Positions 52,495-62,755 of a DNA stretch of 64,000 nt are shown here, one piece after another. The first letter of the stretch is position 1, and each line of letters opens with the position of its first letter. The position numbers were made by a program, and so were the translations under genes. This stretch comes from Bog-756 sp963701325 (GTDB taxonomy: Bacteria > Actinomycetota > Acidimicrobiia > Acidimicrobiales > RAAP-2): contig OY969604.1 of the NCBI GenBank assembly GCA_963701325.1, forward strand, positions 3,410,001 to 3,474,000, in the 5' to 3' direction. The notes beneath the pieces were generated by a model that ran no database searches, had not been told where the DNA came from, and saw only the letters and a program-made list of their open reading frames with translations.

Positions 52495-53637
52495 TTAGAC
52501 CAACGAATCCAGCGTGACGACCCGGGTCGCCGGGAGGACGTCGACGACGTCGGGTCCGACCCAGCGCACACCGACGGTGCCACGCTGGTGGCCGGCAGTG
52601 TCGAGCCAGTTGGGCACCCCGGGATCGACGTGGGAGACGACGAACCGAACGCTGCCGTCGGGTTCGAGCCGGGCGGAATGGCAGTTGAGCGTGGACTGGT
52701 GGTGGACGTAGTCGAGCGTCTCCATCCAGTGATTGTGAAGGGCGATCATCCAGTACTCGCACGCCGGTGGCGTGACCTCGACCACCAGCGCTTCGTCCTG
52801 CCCAAGGTCGAAGTACGCCTGATGCCACTTGATCTGGGGGTCCTTGAACTTGTCGGTCTCGGGTAGCTGGGCCTCGTCGGTGAACACGTTGGGCCACTGC
52901 GCCTGACGGGTGGCCCACTGGGCACCGATCTGGGCGACGCCCTTGACGTAGTAGCCGGCGTAGATCAGCGAGTCGTAGAGCTCCTGCGGCTGAAGTGGTT
53001 CGTGGGTGGTGCCGTCGTCGTCGATCCGCTCGATGCGCATCTCGGCGTGCCGTTGGTGTCGCTTGTCGAGGAACGTCTGGCGGACCACCAGGCTCCGTGT
53101 GGCTGCCTCGGAGCGCAACCAGTTGCCCGGGTGCTCCCGCTGGGAGACGATGACCTCGAAGGTGCCGTCGGGCTCGATGTGCATCTGCTCCTCGTGCATG
53201 GTGGTGCCGGTGCCCGGGCCGCCTCCACCGAACCCCGCCCCCGAGAAGAGGTTGAAGCTGATCCACTTGGCCTCTCCCCGCGTGCCCCGGATCCGGTAGT
53301 CGTACTGCCCGTCGAGCGAGGTGCCGAGGTAGTGGTTGTCGGGGTTCTCTCCCACGATCTTGATGGTCTCGTGGCAGGTGCAGATGAGCTCTGGTTGGGT
53401 CGCACGCCCGTACTCGAGATTGCTCTCCAATGCGCCGCGCAGCAGCCGGGTCAGCATGCGGAACCCCTCTGCGCGGGTCAGCGGATCGTCGGGATTGCCG
53501 TCGGCGAGGATCGCGTCGCCAGCGTCGGCGAGCAGGTCGCAGAACTCCCGCCATGCGGTGCCGTCGACGACCTTCTGGGTGGTCTCGTCCATGTGTCCGT
53601 CCTCGCTGTCCAGAGTGGGGTTGCTGCTCGCCGTCAC
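52495..53637 (-). CDS. DUF1214-family protein
   Basis: About 380 residues from the GTG that overlaps the sulfotransferase stop by four bases; an internal ATG at residue 16 is an alternative. HYLGTSLDGQYDYRIRG near the first quarter and GDGTFEV-like, PGNWLRSE and FVVSHVDPGVPNWLDTAG segments are typical of the DUF1214 domain, whose biochemical role is unsettled. There is no signal peptide. It commonly appears with sulfotransferases and SDRs in actinobacteria; a shared small-molecule or lipid pathway is an inference. Confidence 0.75.
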   Translation of the reverse strand: MTASSNPTLDSEDGHMDETTQKVVDGTAWREFCDLLADAGDAILADGNPDDPLTRAEGFRMLTRLLRGALESNLEYGRATQPELICTCHETIKIVGENPDNHYLGTSLDGQYDYRIRGTRGEAKWISFNLFSGAGFGGGGPGTGTTMHEEQMHIEPDGTFEVIVSQREHPGNWLRSEAATRSLVVRQTFLDKRHQRHAEMRIERIDDDGTTHEPLQPQELYDSLIYAGYYVKGVAQIGAQWATRQAQWPNVFTDEAQLPETDKFKDPQIKWHQAYFDLGQDEALVVEVTPPACEYWMIALHNHWMETLDYVHHQSTLNCHSARLEPDGSVRFVVSHVDPGVPNWLDTAGHQRGTVGVRWVGPDVVDVLPATRVVTLDSLV

Positions 53638-54788
53638 GGCATCTCGTGTGCGCTACCGACGCCGAAGCGCTTGCTGTAGAAGGCGAAGTCGGTAGCGATC
53701 ACCATCGGGTCGAGGCCGAAGGTCTCGGGCGCATAGTTCCCGGGACCGGATCGGTCGCTCGAGCTCGCTGCCCACCAGTCCTGCATGCGCTGGCGGGCCT
53801 CGCTGCTGAGGTCGTCTCCCAGCTCGGCGTAGAGCCGGGTCACTTCCCCCATCGGATCATCCTGCACCGCCTCGAAGGCGAGGTCGTAGAAGCGGTCGTC
53901 ATTGCCTCGATCGCGGAAGTCGATCAAGCGCTCGAGCGCCACCCGCCAGAGGTCGCAGCTGTGGGTGCCGATCGCAACCGGGTCGGGGCGTTCCGTGAGC
54001 ACGGTGTTCAGAGTGCTGTAGAGCGCGCAGACCGACGGCAGTACTTTGCCGACGTCACGATGGGTCATGACGAACCGGGCATCGGGGTAGACCGCGTTGA
54101 GCGCGTCGATCGACAACATGTGGGCGGGGGTCTTGAGCCACCACCGATCCGGCGGGCAGCGCCACTGCAACAGCTTGAGCACCCGCCGGTGGTACCGGTA
54201 CGCCGGTTCCATGTCGCACTGCAGGAGCCATTCGCCGTAGCTCGGGATCGCGGCCATGCCCTCGAAGATGAGCGAACGAAACTCGAGAGCCATGGGCACC
54301 AGACACTCCTGGGGGCCGTCCGCCGCACTCGGTAGCATTCCTGCAAAGCCGGTGAACATCTCGTTGGTGAAGTCGATGCCGGCCTGGGCCGCGGCAATGC
54401 GCGGGTCGCTGTGCTCCGTCGCCGTCTCTGGCGGTGGGCACGGCTCGGCGGCTTCCCAGACGCGTAGGGAGCGCCGGGCGGGGTCCTGGGCCAGGAGGAA
54501 GCTCAAGGCGGTGGACCCGGTGCGGGGGAGCCCGAGCCCGAACAGCGGGGACACGATCTGCTGATCCTCGATCTCGGGGTGCGCCGCATACCACCTCTCG
54601 ATCTGGAGTCGGTTGACCAGGTAGCCGACGATCTGGTCGGTCATGGCTTCGACGCCCATCGCGTTGAGCGCCGCCTCGGTGTTCAACGACTGGACCAGGA
54701 CCTCGAGACCCTCACGCCACGTGGAGCCGCCAAAATCGTCTGATTCGGCACGCTCGCACGCGGTGCCGATGAGCTGTTCGATGTCCAT
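53634..54788 (-). CDS. Sulfotransferase-family protein
   Basis: A 384-residue protein with the PAPS-binding loop in FGLGLPRTGSTALSFLLAQD near residue 83. WWLKTPAHMLSIDALNAVYP and FVMTHRDVGKVLPS match the second phosphate-binding region of the Stf3-like actinobacterial sulfotransferases. GGAGGA five bases before the ATG at 54788 fixes the start over an upstream frame. It is first in the operon with the DUF1214 and SDR genes and is intact. Confidence 0.87.
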   Translation of the reverse strand: MDIEQLIGTACERAESDDFGGSTWREGLEVLVQSLNTEAALNAMGVEAMTDQIVGYLVNRLQIERWYAAHPEIEDQQIVSPLFGLGLPRTGSTALSFLLAQDPARRSLRVWEAAEPCPPPETATEHSDPRIAAAQAGIDFTNEMFTGFAGMLPSAADGPQECLVPMALEFRSLIFEGMAAIPSYGEWLLQCDMEPAYRYHRRVLKLLQWRCPPDRWWLKTPAHMLSIDALNAVYPDARFVMTHRDVGKVLPSVCALYSTLNTVLTERPDPVAIGTHSCDLWRVALERLIDFRDRGNDDRFYDLAFEAVQDDPMGEVTRLYAELGDDLSSEARQRMQDWWAASSSDRSGPGNYAPETFGLDPMVIATDFAFYSKRFGVGSAHEMP

Positions 54789-54884
54789 GTGTTCCTCCGG
54801 GCTCATCATGCCCCGGCCGTCGGGCACACTGCGATCCTGTCAGTGCAAGAACCCTCATCCAAGCGCCTGAGCAGGGAGTTCTCG

Positions 54885-55904
54885 GTGCCGGATAGTGTGC
54901 CTCGCAACGACTGGCTCTTGATGGGAGTGGATGTGGAGGAGATCGAGGGGAACCGACTCCCTTCTCCGATTGTGGAGCGGTTGCGATGCCCCCAGTGCGG
55001 GGAACCGATGCACGCGGATGGTGACGGGGTTGGGTGCGGCAACGGCCACCGCTATGGGCGTCGACGTGGGGTGCTCGACTTCTCGGGCACCGCAGAAGGC
55101 GGTTCGACCCAACGCACCTTTGCCAGCTTCGGATACGAGTGGAATGCCTTCGACGGCATCCGCGAGGAGGACGAGGACTTCTCCGAGGTCTACTTCCGGG
55201 ACCTCGATCTTCCGAGCCTCAAAGGCAAGGTCGGCTTGGACGCGGGTTGCGGCAAGGGCCGATACACCCGGTTCCTGGCGCGCCACCTCGATGCCGAGGT
55301 GGCGCTGGACGGATCCTCAGCGGTCGACGCCGCGGCCCGCGCGCTTGCGGATCTGGACAACGTTGCCGTGGTGCGATCGGACCTTCGGCATGCACCGTTC
55401 GCCCCTGCCAGCTTCGATTTCATCTCGAGCCTGGGTGTGCTCCATCACCTCGATGACCCGTTCGCCGGGTTCTCCAGCCTGCTCACCTACCTGGCTCCCC
55501 GGGGCCAGATCCTCATCTACCTCTACAGCCGACCGGAGCGAGCGGGCTTCCGCTCCGCCGCCTTGGGTGCGGCCAAGTGGTTTCGTACGGTGACCGTCCG
55601 GCTTCCCCATCGGGCCCTCAAGGCCATCTCCACGCCGGTGGCCGGGTTGCTCTATGTCGGGGTGGTGCTCCCGGGGCAATGGGGAAAGGACCATGGAGTG
55701 GCGCGCCTCGCAGCCCTGCCGATGTACACCTACAGGGGCAAGCCCTTCCGGAGCCTCGTGTTGGACACCTTCGACAGACTGAGTGCTCCGGTCGAGCACC
55801 GCTACGTCTGGAGTGAGCTGCAGAAATGGTTCGACGACACCGGACTGGTCGTGGACGCAGCCCGGGAGGACACCGGCTGGTTCGTCGTGGCTCACAAACC
55901 CTGA
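54885..55904 (+). CDS. Zinc-ribbon SAM-dependent methyltransferase
   Basis: A 339-residue protein. An N-terminal Trm112-like zinc ribbon (CPQCGEPM near 34, CGNGH near 50) is followed by a class I methyltransferase domain with GLDAGCGKGRYTRFLA near 117, a DFISSLGVLHHLDDP motif near 183 and a long C-terminal part containing two hydrophobic stretches. The GTG at 54885 is preferred because CAGGGAG lies upstream. Substrate unknown; similar proteins modify lipids or sugars in surface-polymer loci. It diverges from the sulfotransferase operon by 96 bases. Confidence 0.83.
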   Translation: MPDSVPRNDWLLMGVDVEEIEGNRLPSPIVERLRCPQCGEPMHADGDGVGCGNGHRYGRRRGVLDFSGTAEGGSTQRTFASFGYEWNAFDGIREEDEDFSEVYFRDLDLPSLKGKVGLDAGCGKGRYTRFLARHLDAEVALDGSSAVDAAARALADLDNVAVVRSDLRHAPFAPASFDFISSLGVLHHLDDPFAGFSSLLTYLAPRGQILIYLYSRPERAGFRSAALGAAKWFRTVTVRLPHRALKAISTPVAGLLYVGVVLPGQWGKDHGVARLAALPMYTYRGKPFRSLVLDTFDRLSAPVEHRYVWSELQKWFDDTGLVVDAAREDTGWFVVAHKP

Positions 55905-56142
55905 TCGGTTCACTGACCTCGAGCCCATCGGAACCACGGGTGTTGTCAAAATGCAACGTGTGCCCTGGTCAGAAGTGGGCTTGAAAAAAGCCCCCTGAAG
56001 GTGTCTTCGCCTTGGTGGAGCGACCAAGAACTGTGGCCGCGGTTGCGTTCATTGCCTGCCCCGCAACCAGGCACGCTGGCTAGATTCCTTGCCGAAAGTC
56101 CTGTTCAGTAGTCCAGCCGACTCACCGCCTCCTGAGAGGCCA

Positions 56143-56170
56143 TTGACTTTATGTCGATCTGACTTATGAT
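56143..56170 (+). promoter_or_regulatory. sigma70-type promoter of the beta-helix/NHL gene
   Basis: TTGACT (56143-56148), a 16-base spacer and TATGAT (56165-56170): close to consensus. AGTCA-GAG-TGACT at 56178-56190 overlaps the expected start point and could be an operator. The 55905-56142 gap has no gene. Confidence 0.6.
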
Positions 56171-56280
56171 TGGTTAGAGTCAGAGTGACTAGTTCGGCGA
56201 GATGGATGACACCCTCCAAGGGCGCCGTCGATGTCGCGGTTGACAATGTGGTTTCTGCTCAGGAGGCGGGAGGGATCGGG

Positions 56281-59200
56281 ATGAGGCTGCACCGACGGAT
56301 TATCAACCATTCGGGTACGGGCGTTGCATGGCGGGGGGAGAGGTGGCCACTTCGCTCCCAAAAGGTCGGTCTTGCGATTCGCCTCGCATTCGCATCGTTG
56401 CTAACAAGCAGCGGACTCGTGGTCGTCTTGGCGCCAACGGCTTCGGCCACCATCTGGACGGTGAGCTGTCCATCGCAGAACCTCCAAGCCGCGATCAACG
56501 GCGCATCGAGCGGTGACACGATCGCCGTATCCGGTACATGTACGGGCAACTTCGTCGTTCCATCGGGTCTCACGCTCACGATCGACGGACCGGCCACGCT
56601 GGATGCGAACCACTCTGGAACAGTCGTGGGATCACTGGGCACGCTCACCTTGGAGAATCTCACCATCGTGAACGGCGTCGGCGCGCCGGGTGCGAATGGA
56701 GGTAACGGCGACTTCAACATCTCTCCCGGATCGCCGGGGAATCCCGGAGGGATCCTCGCGCTGGGTCCCCTGACGCTCGTCAACTCGACCGTTGCCGACA
56801 ACGTCGGAGGAAAGGGAGGAGACGGCGGTGCGGACCCAACTCAGTCTGACAACGGAGCACAAGGGGGTGCCGCAGGCATCGAAAGCACCGCCTCGCTTGT
56901 TGTCCGATCGAGCACGGTCACAGCCAATACGGGCGGCGACGGCGGGGGAGCCAGTTATAACGCCAACAGTCCGGGAGTACCCGGGCGCGGTGCCCCGGGG
57001 GGAATCAGTGCGCTGACCTCGCCCTTGTCGACCGCTCCTTCTCTCTCGATCTCCAACTCGACGGTGAGCGACAATCTCGGGGGCACCGGCGGTGTGAATT
57101 CGGGTGGTGGCAACTACGACACATTTGGTGGAGCGGGAGGGATCGGCGTTCAGACCCCGGTTGCCGCACCCATCACGGACGACAATCAATGGGAACCAGG
57201 GTGGTTTGTATCTCGGCACTGCTGCGGCATTCCACGATTTTGCCGAAGAATACATCCTGTCCGACAAGATCGGTGGGGTCGACGTCCAGTCGGGCGAAGT
57301 CGACTTCCTCAACGACACGGTTGACTCCAACAACGGGACTGGTATCTGGGACGACAACGGTGACACTAATCCCACGGTCGGAGGTATCGTCTCTGCAAGG
57401 TCGCGCTCACCTACACGACCCTCAGCAACAACATCGCCGGCGGTGGTTTGGAGGGGTTGTCGCTCGCTCCGTCGACGGTGACCGCCTCGATCTTCGTGAG
57501 CAATACTGCGGCAGCCAGCGCCGGCTATACCGCTGGTGAAGCCGACTGCGCCTACAACTCCAACGGGACTGACGGGTATGGGGTGGGCTCGCCCGCTTCC
57601 TCGGGTGGGTTCAATGTTGGCGGCGAATACTGCCCCTTGGCAGCAGGTCTCAGCTCCGACACGTTCAACTGGTCGGCGAGCAGCGTCCTCTCTCCGCTCG
57701 CCAACAACGGTGGGCCCACCGCGACCGAGGCGCTCATCTCGGGGAGCCCGGCGATCGACCGGGTGCCGATCGGCAGCCTCTCGCCCTCTGGAGCGTCCAT
57801 CTGTCCGGCTAACGGCAGCGTGACCGGTCAAGGCGGCATCTCACGTCCGGTCGGCCCAGCCTGTGACGCGGGCGCCCTCGAAGCGTACGCTCCCAATTCG
57901 ATCAAATGGACCAGTCTCCCGTTTGGTTCGACCGTCGCCGTCGGACGCGTCTTCACCGTTGCGGCAACGGCAACCTCTGGGGATCCGGTCACCTTCAGCG
58001 TCGTTGCCGCACCTCCCGGTGTCTGCTCGATCTCGGGGGCCATCATCACCTTCGCTCACAGCGGTGACTGCGATGTCTTCGCCAATCAGGCGGGGGGGAA
58101 CGGGTATGCGGCAGCCCCACAGGTCGAGCGGACGATCGTGGTCGATCCTGCACCCCAGAAGGTCGTCTTCACCTCGACCCCGCCGAAGAATCCCTCACCA
58201 GGTGGACAGACCTACGCGGTCGCCGGACATGGGGGTGGGTCGGGGAACTCACTGACCTTCAGTATCGAGTCCCAATCCTCCAGTGTCTGCACGATTTCCG
58301 GCTCGAAGGTGAGTTTCATCGGAGCTGGCATGTGCACGATCTACGCCTTCGAGGCCGGAAACGCTGACTACCAGAATGGGAGCGCCACCCAGTCGATCCC
58401 GGTCGGGTTCTTCGTCAACGACGCCGTCCTGTCTCCTGCGACCCGTGGATTCGCCTATACCCCCTACACGCTGTCGACCGGCGGGGGGAAGTGTCCATGC
58501 ACATGGACCCACTCTGCGCTCCCGGCAGGATTGAACATGTCATCGGGCGGGATCATCTCGGGCACGCCGACCTATGCGAACGCCCTCGGGCTCCATTCCT
58601 TCACGGTCACGGCCACCGACAGCACGACACCTACCCACCGGGTCGCGACCAAGCAGGTGATCATCGACTTCGTGAAGGGGATCTTCATCTCCGATGTCAA
58701 TCTCGGGAAGATCGTCGAGGTGGGGGTCGACGGGACTCAGCGGACCATCGCGACTGGCCTGCACAGCCCGAACGGCCTGGCGGTCGACCCCGCCGGCGAC
58801 GTCTACGTCAGCGAGGCAGGGTTGAACCGGGTGGACAAGATCACCCCCGCAGGCGTGAAGACGGCCGCCGTCTCCGGGCTGAACGCTCCGAGCCGTCTGG
58901 CACTCGATGCAGCAGGTGACCTCTATGTCGCAGACACCAACAACAACCGAGTCGTCGAACTCCCGGCAGCTGGGGGCAGCATCAAGGTGATCGCGTCCGC
59001 TCTCAGCGCTCCGGTCGGGGTTGCAGTGGATGCCTCCAACAACGTCTTCGTGACCGAGAGTGGATCGGAGACGCTCCTCGAGATCTCACCGTCGGGCACC
59101 CAATCGACCGTCGTCTCGGACGTCTTCGTCTCGCCGAACGGGCTCGGCATCGAGCCCAATGGCGACATCTACGTCGCAGACTGGGGGGACAGCGTCGTGA

Positions 59201-59430
59201 CCCAGATCAAGGCATCATCAAGCGGCTACATTTACACAGGAGGGTTTGGCCTGACCGGACTCAACCACCCCAACGACATCGCTGTTGACCGCACCAATCA
59301 GAAGATCTACGTCGCCGACCATGACGCTGACCTCGTCCTCGAGTTTCAACTAAACGGCCAAGGCATCCCTGTCCAGTCAACAGTACCGACCTCAGGGCTG
59401 TCTGGCCCCAACTCGGTCGCTGTCGGGTAA
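56281..59430 (+). CDS. Large secreted beta-helix / Ig-like / NHL-propeller protein with two frame breaks
   Basis: 1,049 codons overall. After a basic N terminus and a signal helix (about 27-60), residues 70-500 are a Pel/right-handed beta-helix with Asn/Gly-rich turns. From about 536 to 796 come Ig-like or MBG-like repeats (VTFSVVAAPPGVCSISG, LTFSIESQSSSVCTISG) and a putative Ig domain. From 799 to the end lie NHL blades (PNGLAVDPAGDVYVSEAG and similar). The frame shifts at about 57165-57180 and returns at about 57385-57400; the middle part (VDFLNDTVDSNNGTGIWDDN) is protein-like in the other frame, while the original frame hits a stop at 57324. It is a likely surface or adhesive protein. Confidence 0.78.
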
Positions 59431-59677
59431 CTCTCCATAGTCAGTCCTGAGCCGGCCACACCCAGTTTCGGGGTCTCCCATATCAATGGCTCGGAGCCGT
59501 TATCGAACGGAGCGTGCTTGCCGCTCGCGGACTGCCCCTGACCGGCACTTTGAGGCATGCGGATAACCGCTCCAACGGCATCCGAAGCCCACACGCAACA
59601 GACCAAGCGTTGTGCCCATCTTGCCAGAAGGGAGCGCCTCGACTCGATCAGTCGAATGGCAACCAAGTTATCCGGGT
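59431..59677. other. Gene-free stretch
   Basis: No protein-like frame, clear hairpin or promoter recognised in these 247 bases between convergent genes. Confidence 0.35.
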
Positions 59678-60025
59678 TCAACCTTCAGCCGGGATTCCTG
59701 GATCACCAACGTGAGCGAGCATGCCTAGGAGGGCATTGATGTCAAAGTCACGTTGAAAGGACAGATTGAACGGCCGATCACTCCTCACGCTGTAAACGTT
59801 TCTTCGCCCCTGGCGCTCGCTGTCGATGTGCCCAGTCCTCGTCAGGTCGGAGACGATGCGTTGTGCTGCTCGCTCGGGGATGTCGAGCAGGGCGGCGATG
59901 TCCCGAATTCGTATTCGTGAATCCCGCGCGATGAGAAGCAAGGTATTGCCATGGTTCGTGAGGAATCGGAAGTCCGGAAGCGTACGCATGGCGTCAGTAA
60001 CCTGTTTGTTGACCACAGCCGGCAT
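59678..60025 (-). CDS. Winged-helix transcriptional regulator (115 aa)
   Basis: A single-domain HTH protein: FLTNHGNTLLLIARDSRIRI, then IRDIAALLDIPERAAQRIVSDLTRTGHI as helix-turn-helix, then a wing (SERQGRRNVYSVRSD). This resembles MarR/ArsR-like regulators. The C-terminal helix (DFDINALLGMLAHV) may dimerise. It diverges from secreted family member 5 with a 172-base gap, so it may regulate that gene. Confidence 0.78.
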   Translation of the reverse strand: MPAVVNKQVTDAMRTLPDFRFLTNHGNTLLLIARDSRIRIRDIAALLDIPERAAQRIVSDLTRTGHIDSERQGRRNVYSVRSDRPFNLSFQRDFDINALLGMLAHVGDPGIPAEG

Positions 60026-60197
60026 CGAGGATTCCTTGTCGCCGGTCTCCGCACCATGCTCGGTTCGGAATGGGTGAACCAGACGCCTTCGACATCCAGA
60101 TCGTCACAGCCAGAGCACGGGCTGTAGTGGGCAAGCTAACCTCGCGGTAGGCGGGGGGTCATTCGTCACACTATTCATCCGAACAAGGAGCACACAA

Positions 60198-60830
60198 ATG
60201 CGTAGATCGACCCTGATCGGCGGAGCAGCACTGCTGGTCCTGATTGCAGTTGCTGTATTCACAGGTCCGATGGGAGTTGCCGGAGCCTCACCAGCCATCG
60301 TGGGTACCGGGCATCCCACGTGTGCCGGAGCCTGGCTTGGGGCAATCGAGTTCTCTCCAGCACTGAAGACCGCCGGTACGGCTCCCAAGGAGACCATCGA
60401 GATCAAGGCCGTAGCCAAGCCGTGTGCGTCCGGGGTCCCCGTGCCGACTAGTGGGACGGTGACGGCCCTCAAGTCGTTTGTCGCCACGAATGCCAACCGG
60501 TGCTCCAACGTACTTCCGGCAGCCACCGCAACCACAAAGACTGATGCGATTCCACTGACCGTGAAGGTTGGCTGGACCCCAACCTCGATCGCTGCCACGA
60601 CGATCGCTCTTCCAAATCTGAAAGTCACCTCAACCTTGGCGGCATCACCTCTGACCTTCCATTCCATCGGACCAGCAGCAGGTTCGTATGTGAACCCAGT
60701 GGCCTCCCTCTCCATCAAGTCGGTCAAGTCGTTCACGACGATCTGGGGGATCGCAGCAGGAAACTGTGGTAGCGCTAGCGGATTGAGCATCCTCACCATC
60801 CGAGCGGCTGGTACCACCGGCACGTTCTGA
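60198..60830 (+). CDS. Small secreted protein, family member 5
   Basis: A 210-residue secreted protein: signal peptide MRRSTLIGGAALLVLIAVAV with cleavage near AGA at 30, then a Thr/Ala-rich mature chain. It keeps the family motif (CAGAWLGAIEFSPAL), a second Cys (KPCASG), VGWTP where member 4 has VTWNKP, and a late Cys (GNCGSA). It is therefore a distant paralog of members 1-4, 38 kb away. AAGGAG lies nine bases before the ATG. I see no hairpin like those before members 1-4. Confidence 0.75.
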   Translation: MRRSTLIGGAALLVLIAVAVFTGPMGVAGASPAIVGTGHPTCAGAWLGAIEFSPALKTAGTAPKETIEIKAVAKPCASGVPVPTSGTVTALKSFVATNANRCSNVLPAATATTKTDAIPLTVKVGWTPTSIAATTIALPNLKVTSTLAASPLTFHSIGPAAGSYVNPVASLSIKSVKSFTTIWGIAAGNCGSASGLSILTIRAAGTTGTF

Positions 60831-60847
60831 TCCGTAGCTGTGAGGGC

Positions 60848-60885
60848 CCCTACTGGTCTCGGGACAGAGCTCGGGACCGGTAGGG
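60848..60885 (+). terminator. Hairpin after secreted protein 5
   Basis: CCCTACTGGTCTCG pairs with CGGGACCGGTAGGG including two G-U pairs, across a ten-base loop. It has no T tract and no sequence relation to the hairpin shared by members 1-4. The 367 bases from 60886 to the next gene show nothing further. Confidence 0.5.
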
Positions 60886-61252
60886 ATCTGCTACCAGTCT
60901 CAATCAGGCACGAGTGGGGGATCCCTCAACCTCTTCGTGTGCCCACTGAGAAGACCATCACGACGCTTCGCCGGGACGACGACCCTACCCGATGGTCACC
61001 CCAATTCATCGTGAGCAAGACGCCCACCCGTGAGCATCAAAACCTCGAAGTACCTCTGCCTGGCATCCAACAAGACGGTCCTGAAGCACCCGGTCTGACG
61101 TGTTCTCGGTAGCCCGGTCGGGCCGCCCCACATCGACCTGGGTATGGGGCAGCCACGTGTGCCGGTACCTCCGGGTACCGTTAATCTCAAGGACCACGCT
61201 GAACTCGTCGATGTCACGATTCGAGAGCGTCCCTTGCGAGTCAGGTCCGGAT

Positions 61253-62071
61253 GTGAACACCGACACACACCAACTTGCAGTCGCCGCCGAGACACATGAA
61301 GCGAGCGTATTGGCTGCCTGCTTCGATGCCGCCGCCGCCGAGCCCGGCAATCCGTTGGGCGCCATCGTCGACCGCTCGTTCATGCCGCCACTCGCTTTGG
61401 CACAGGCGATCGACTCTGATGAGATCAACCGAGTCGTGGGTCTGGGGGTCGCCTCGACCGCCGAGAGGGATGCCGTTGCTGCGGTGGTCGCGTTTTTCGA
61501 GTCCCATGGTCAGCCGAGGTTCCGTATCGATCTGTCACCGGTGGCCCGTCCGCCGCAACTCCGGGAGGATCTCGAGAGCCTCGGGCTCCGACCCCTCGAT
61601 CACACGATTACTAAGAAGGTGCGTTCCACGGGTGATGCCCTCTCCCCGCCGATCGACGTCGAGGTTCGCCTGCTAGGCCGAGGAGACCGTGATGCCGTCG
61701 CCGAGTTGAATCTCATGGCGTGGGGGGCCTGGGAGGTCTCGGACCCGCTCAGAACGTGGTTTGGTTCCATCGTCGGGACACGCTCATTTCGTCACTTCGG
61801 CGCATTCGACGGTGACCGTCTCGTGTCCGTCCAGGCGCTGTCCATCAGAGATGTGCTCGGTTGGACAGGGTTTGCCGCCACCCATCCCCGCTACCGGGGT
61901 CACCGGCTGAACCGAAGCATCAGCCAGGTGTCCCACGCTCACGCCCGAGACCGTGGCTGCCGAATCGTGCACACGGAGATGGACACACGATTCGAACCGT
62001 CGAGCGAGGAGTTCTGGGAGACACTCTACGAGCGGACGTTGTATTCGCCGGTCGGTAGGTGGCCTCGATAG
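61253..62071 (+). CDS. GNAT-like N-acetyltransferase
   Basis: About 272 residues from the GTG at 61253; an ATG at 61211 in frame is possible and neither has a strong ribosome site. The C-terminal half fits the GNAT fold: VEVRLLGRGDRDAVAELN, FGAFDGDRLVSVQALSIRD, TGFAATHPRYRGHRLNRSIS as the acetyl-CoA pyrophosphate loop, and a GCRIVHTEMD strand. The N-terminal half is less clear and may be a second, degenerate GNAT domain. Substrate unknown. Confidence 0.72.
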   Translation: MNTDTHQLAVAAETHEASVLAACFDAAAAEPGNPLGAIVDRSFMPPLALAQAIDSDEINRVVGLGVASTAERDAVAAVVAFFESHGQPRFRIDLSPVARPPQLREDLESLGLRPLDHTITKKVRSTGDALSPPIDVEVRLLGRGDRDAVAELNLMAWGAWEVSDPLRTWFGSIVGTRSFRHFGAFDGDRLVSVQALSIRDVLGWTGFAATHPRYRGHRLNRSISQVSHAHARDRGCRIVHTEMDTRFEPSSEEFWETLYERTLYSPVGRWPR

Positions 62072-62170
62072 TGATGAGTCCAGGCTCTGGCCGCCCCACA
62101 ACGCACCTGGACAGAGGCGGTTATCAACCGGCCCTGTTCGGTATGTCGCCGCTGGTCCGGCCCTCTCTCC

Positions 62171-62581
62171 TCAGGATTCCGGCGTCGTGATGTCAACGTG
62201 TAAGCGAGTCAGGATTGAGGTCTTGATTTTCCACTCGCCTGCTATCCGCTCATAGGACTCGTGATAGTGGCCATAGCCCTGCAGGCAGGTCCCGTCTGGC
62301 CAGACGATGGTGTCTTGTAGCGCCCAGATACCCGTAGCGGTCGAGGGCGACAAGATTTCGATCTCCGGCGTGTGCCCGTGGTGGACTGTGATGGCTTCCT
62401 GCAGCATCGGCTGCAGAAAGGCAAGGAACTCATCGGCACCAGCAACGATGCCGCCGCCAGCAGCCGTGGTGTCCATAACGACATCGTCGGCGAAGACCTG
62501 GCGCATGCGAGGCCAGTCCTTGGTGTCCATCGTCCGGAAGTAGCGAGCCTTCAACTGCTTGATCGCCTCAATGTCGTCCAT
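62171..62581 (-). CDS. SnoaL/NTF2-like protein
   Basis: A 136-residue NTF2-fold protein: IEAIKQLKARYFRTMDTKDW, MRQVFADDVVMDTTAAGG, and YHESYERIAGEWKIKTSILTRLH, typical of SnoaL-like isomerases or dehydratases acting on small aromatic or polyketide compounds. GAGGGGG six bases before the ATG at 62581 fixes the start. It lies downstream of the VOC and cupin genes on the same strand, after a 174-base gap. Confidence 0.83.
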   Translation of the reverse strand: MDDIEAIKQLKARYFRTMDTKDWPRMRQVFADDVVMDTTAAGGGIVAGADEFLAFLQPMLQEAITVHHGHTPEIEILSPSTATGIWALQDTIVWPDGTCLQGYGHYHESYERIAGEWKIKTSILTRLHVDITTPES

Positions 62582-62755
62582 GTTCTCCCCCTCGCACCGA
62601 TAGAGATCATCCACATTCGATCGAGCTTAAGACCGTCGGCATCCCACGACGCCGGGAGCGGGTCAATTGCGGACCGTGGCCTACCGGCATCTCAGGGGCA
62701 TGATTCATCTGGGCGGAGTGACCATCGAACTGGCCTTCGGACCGCGACCGTTCAC

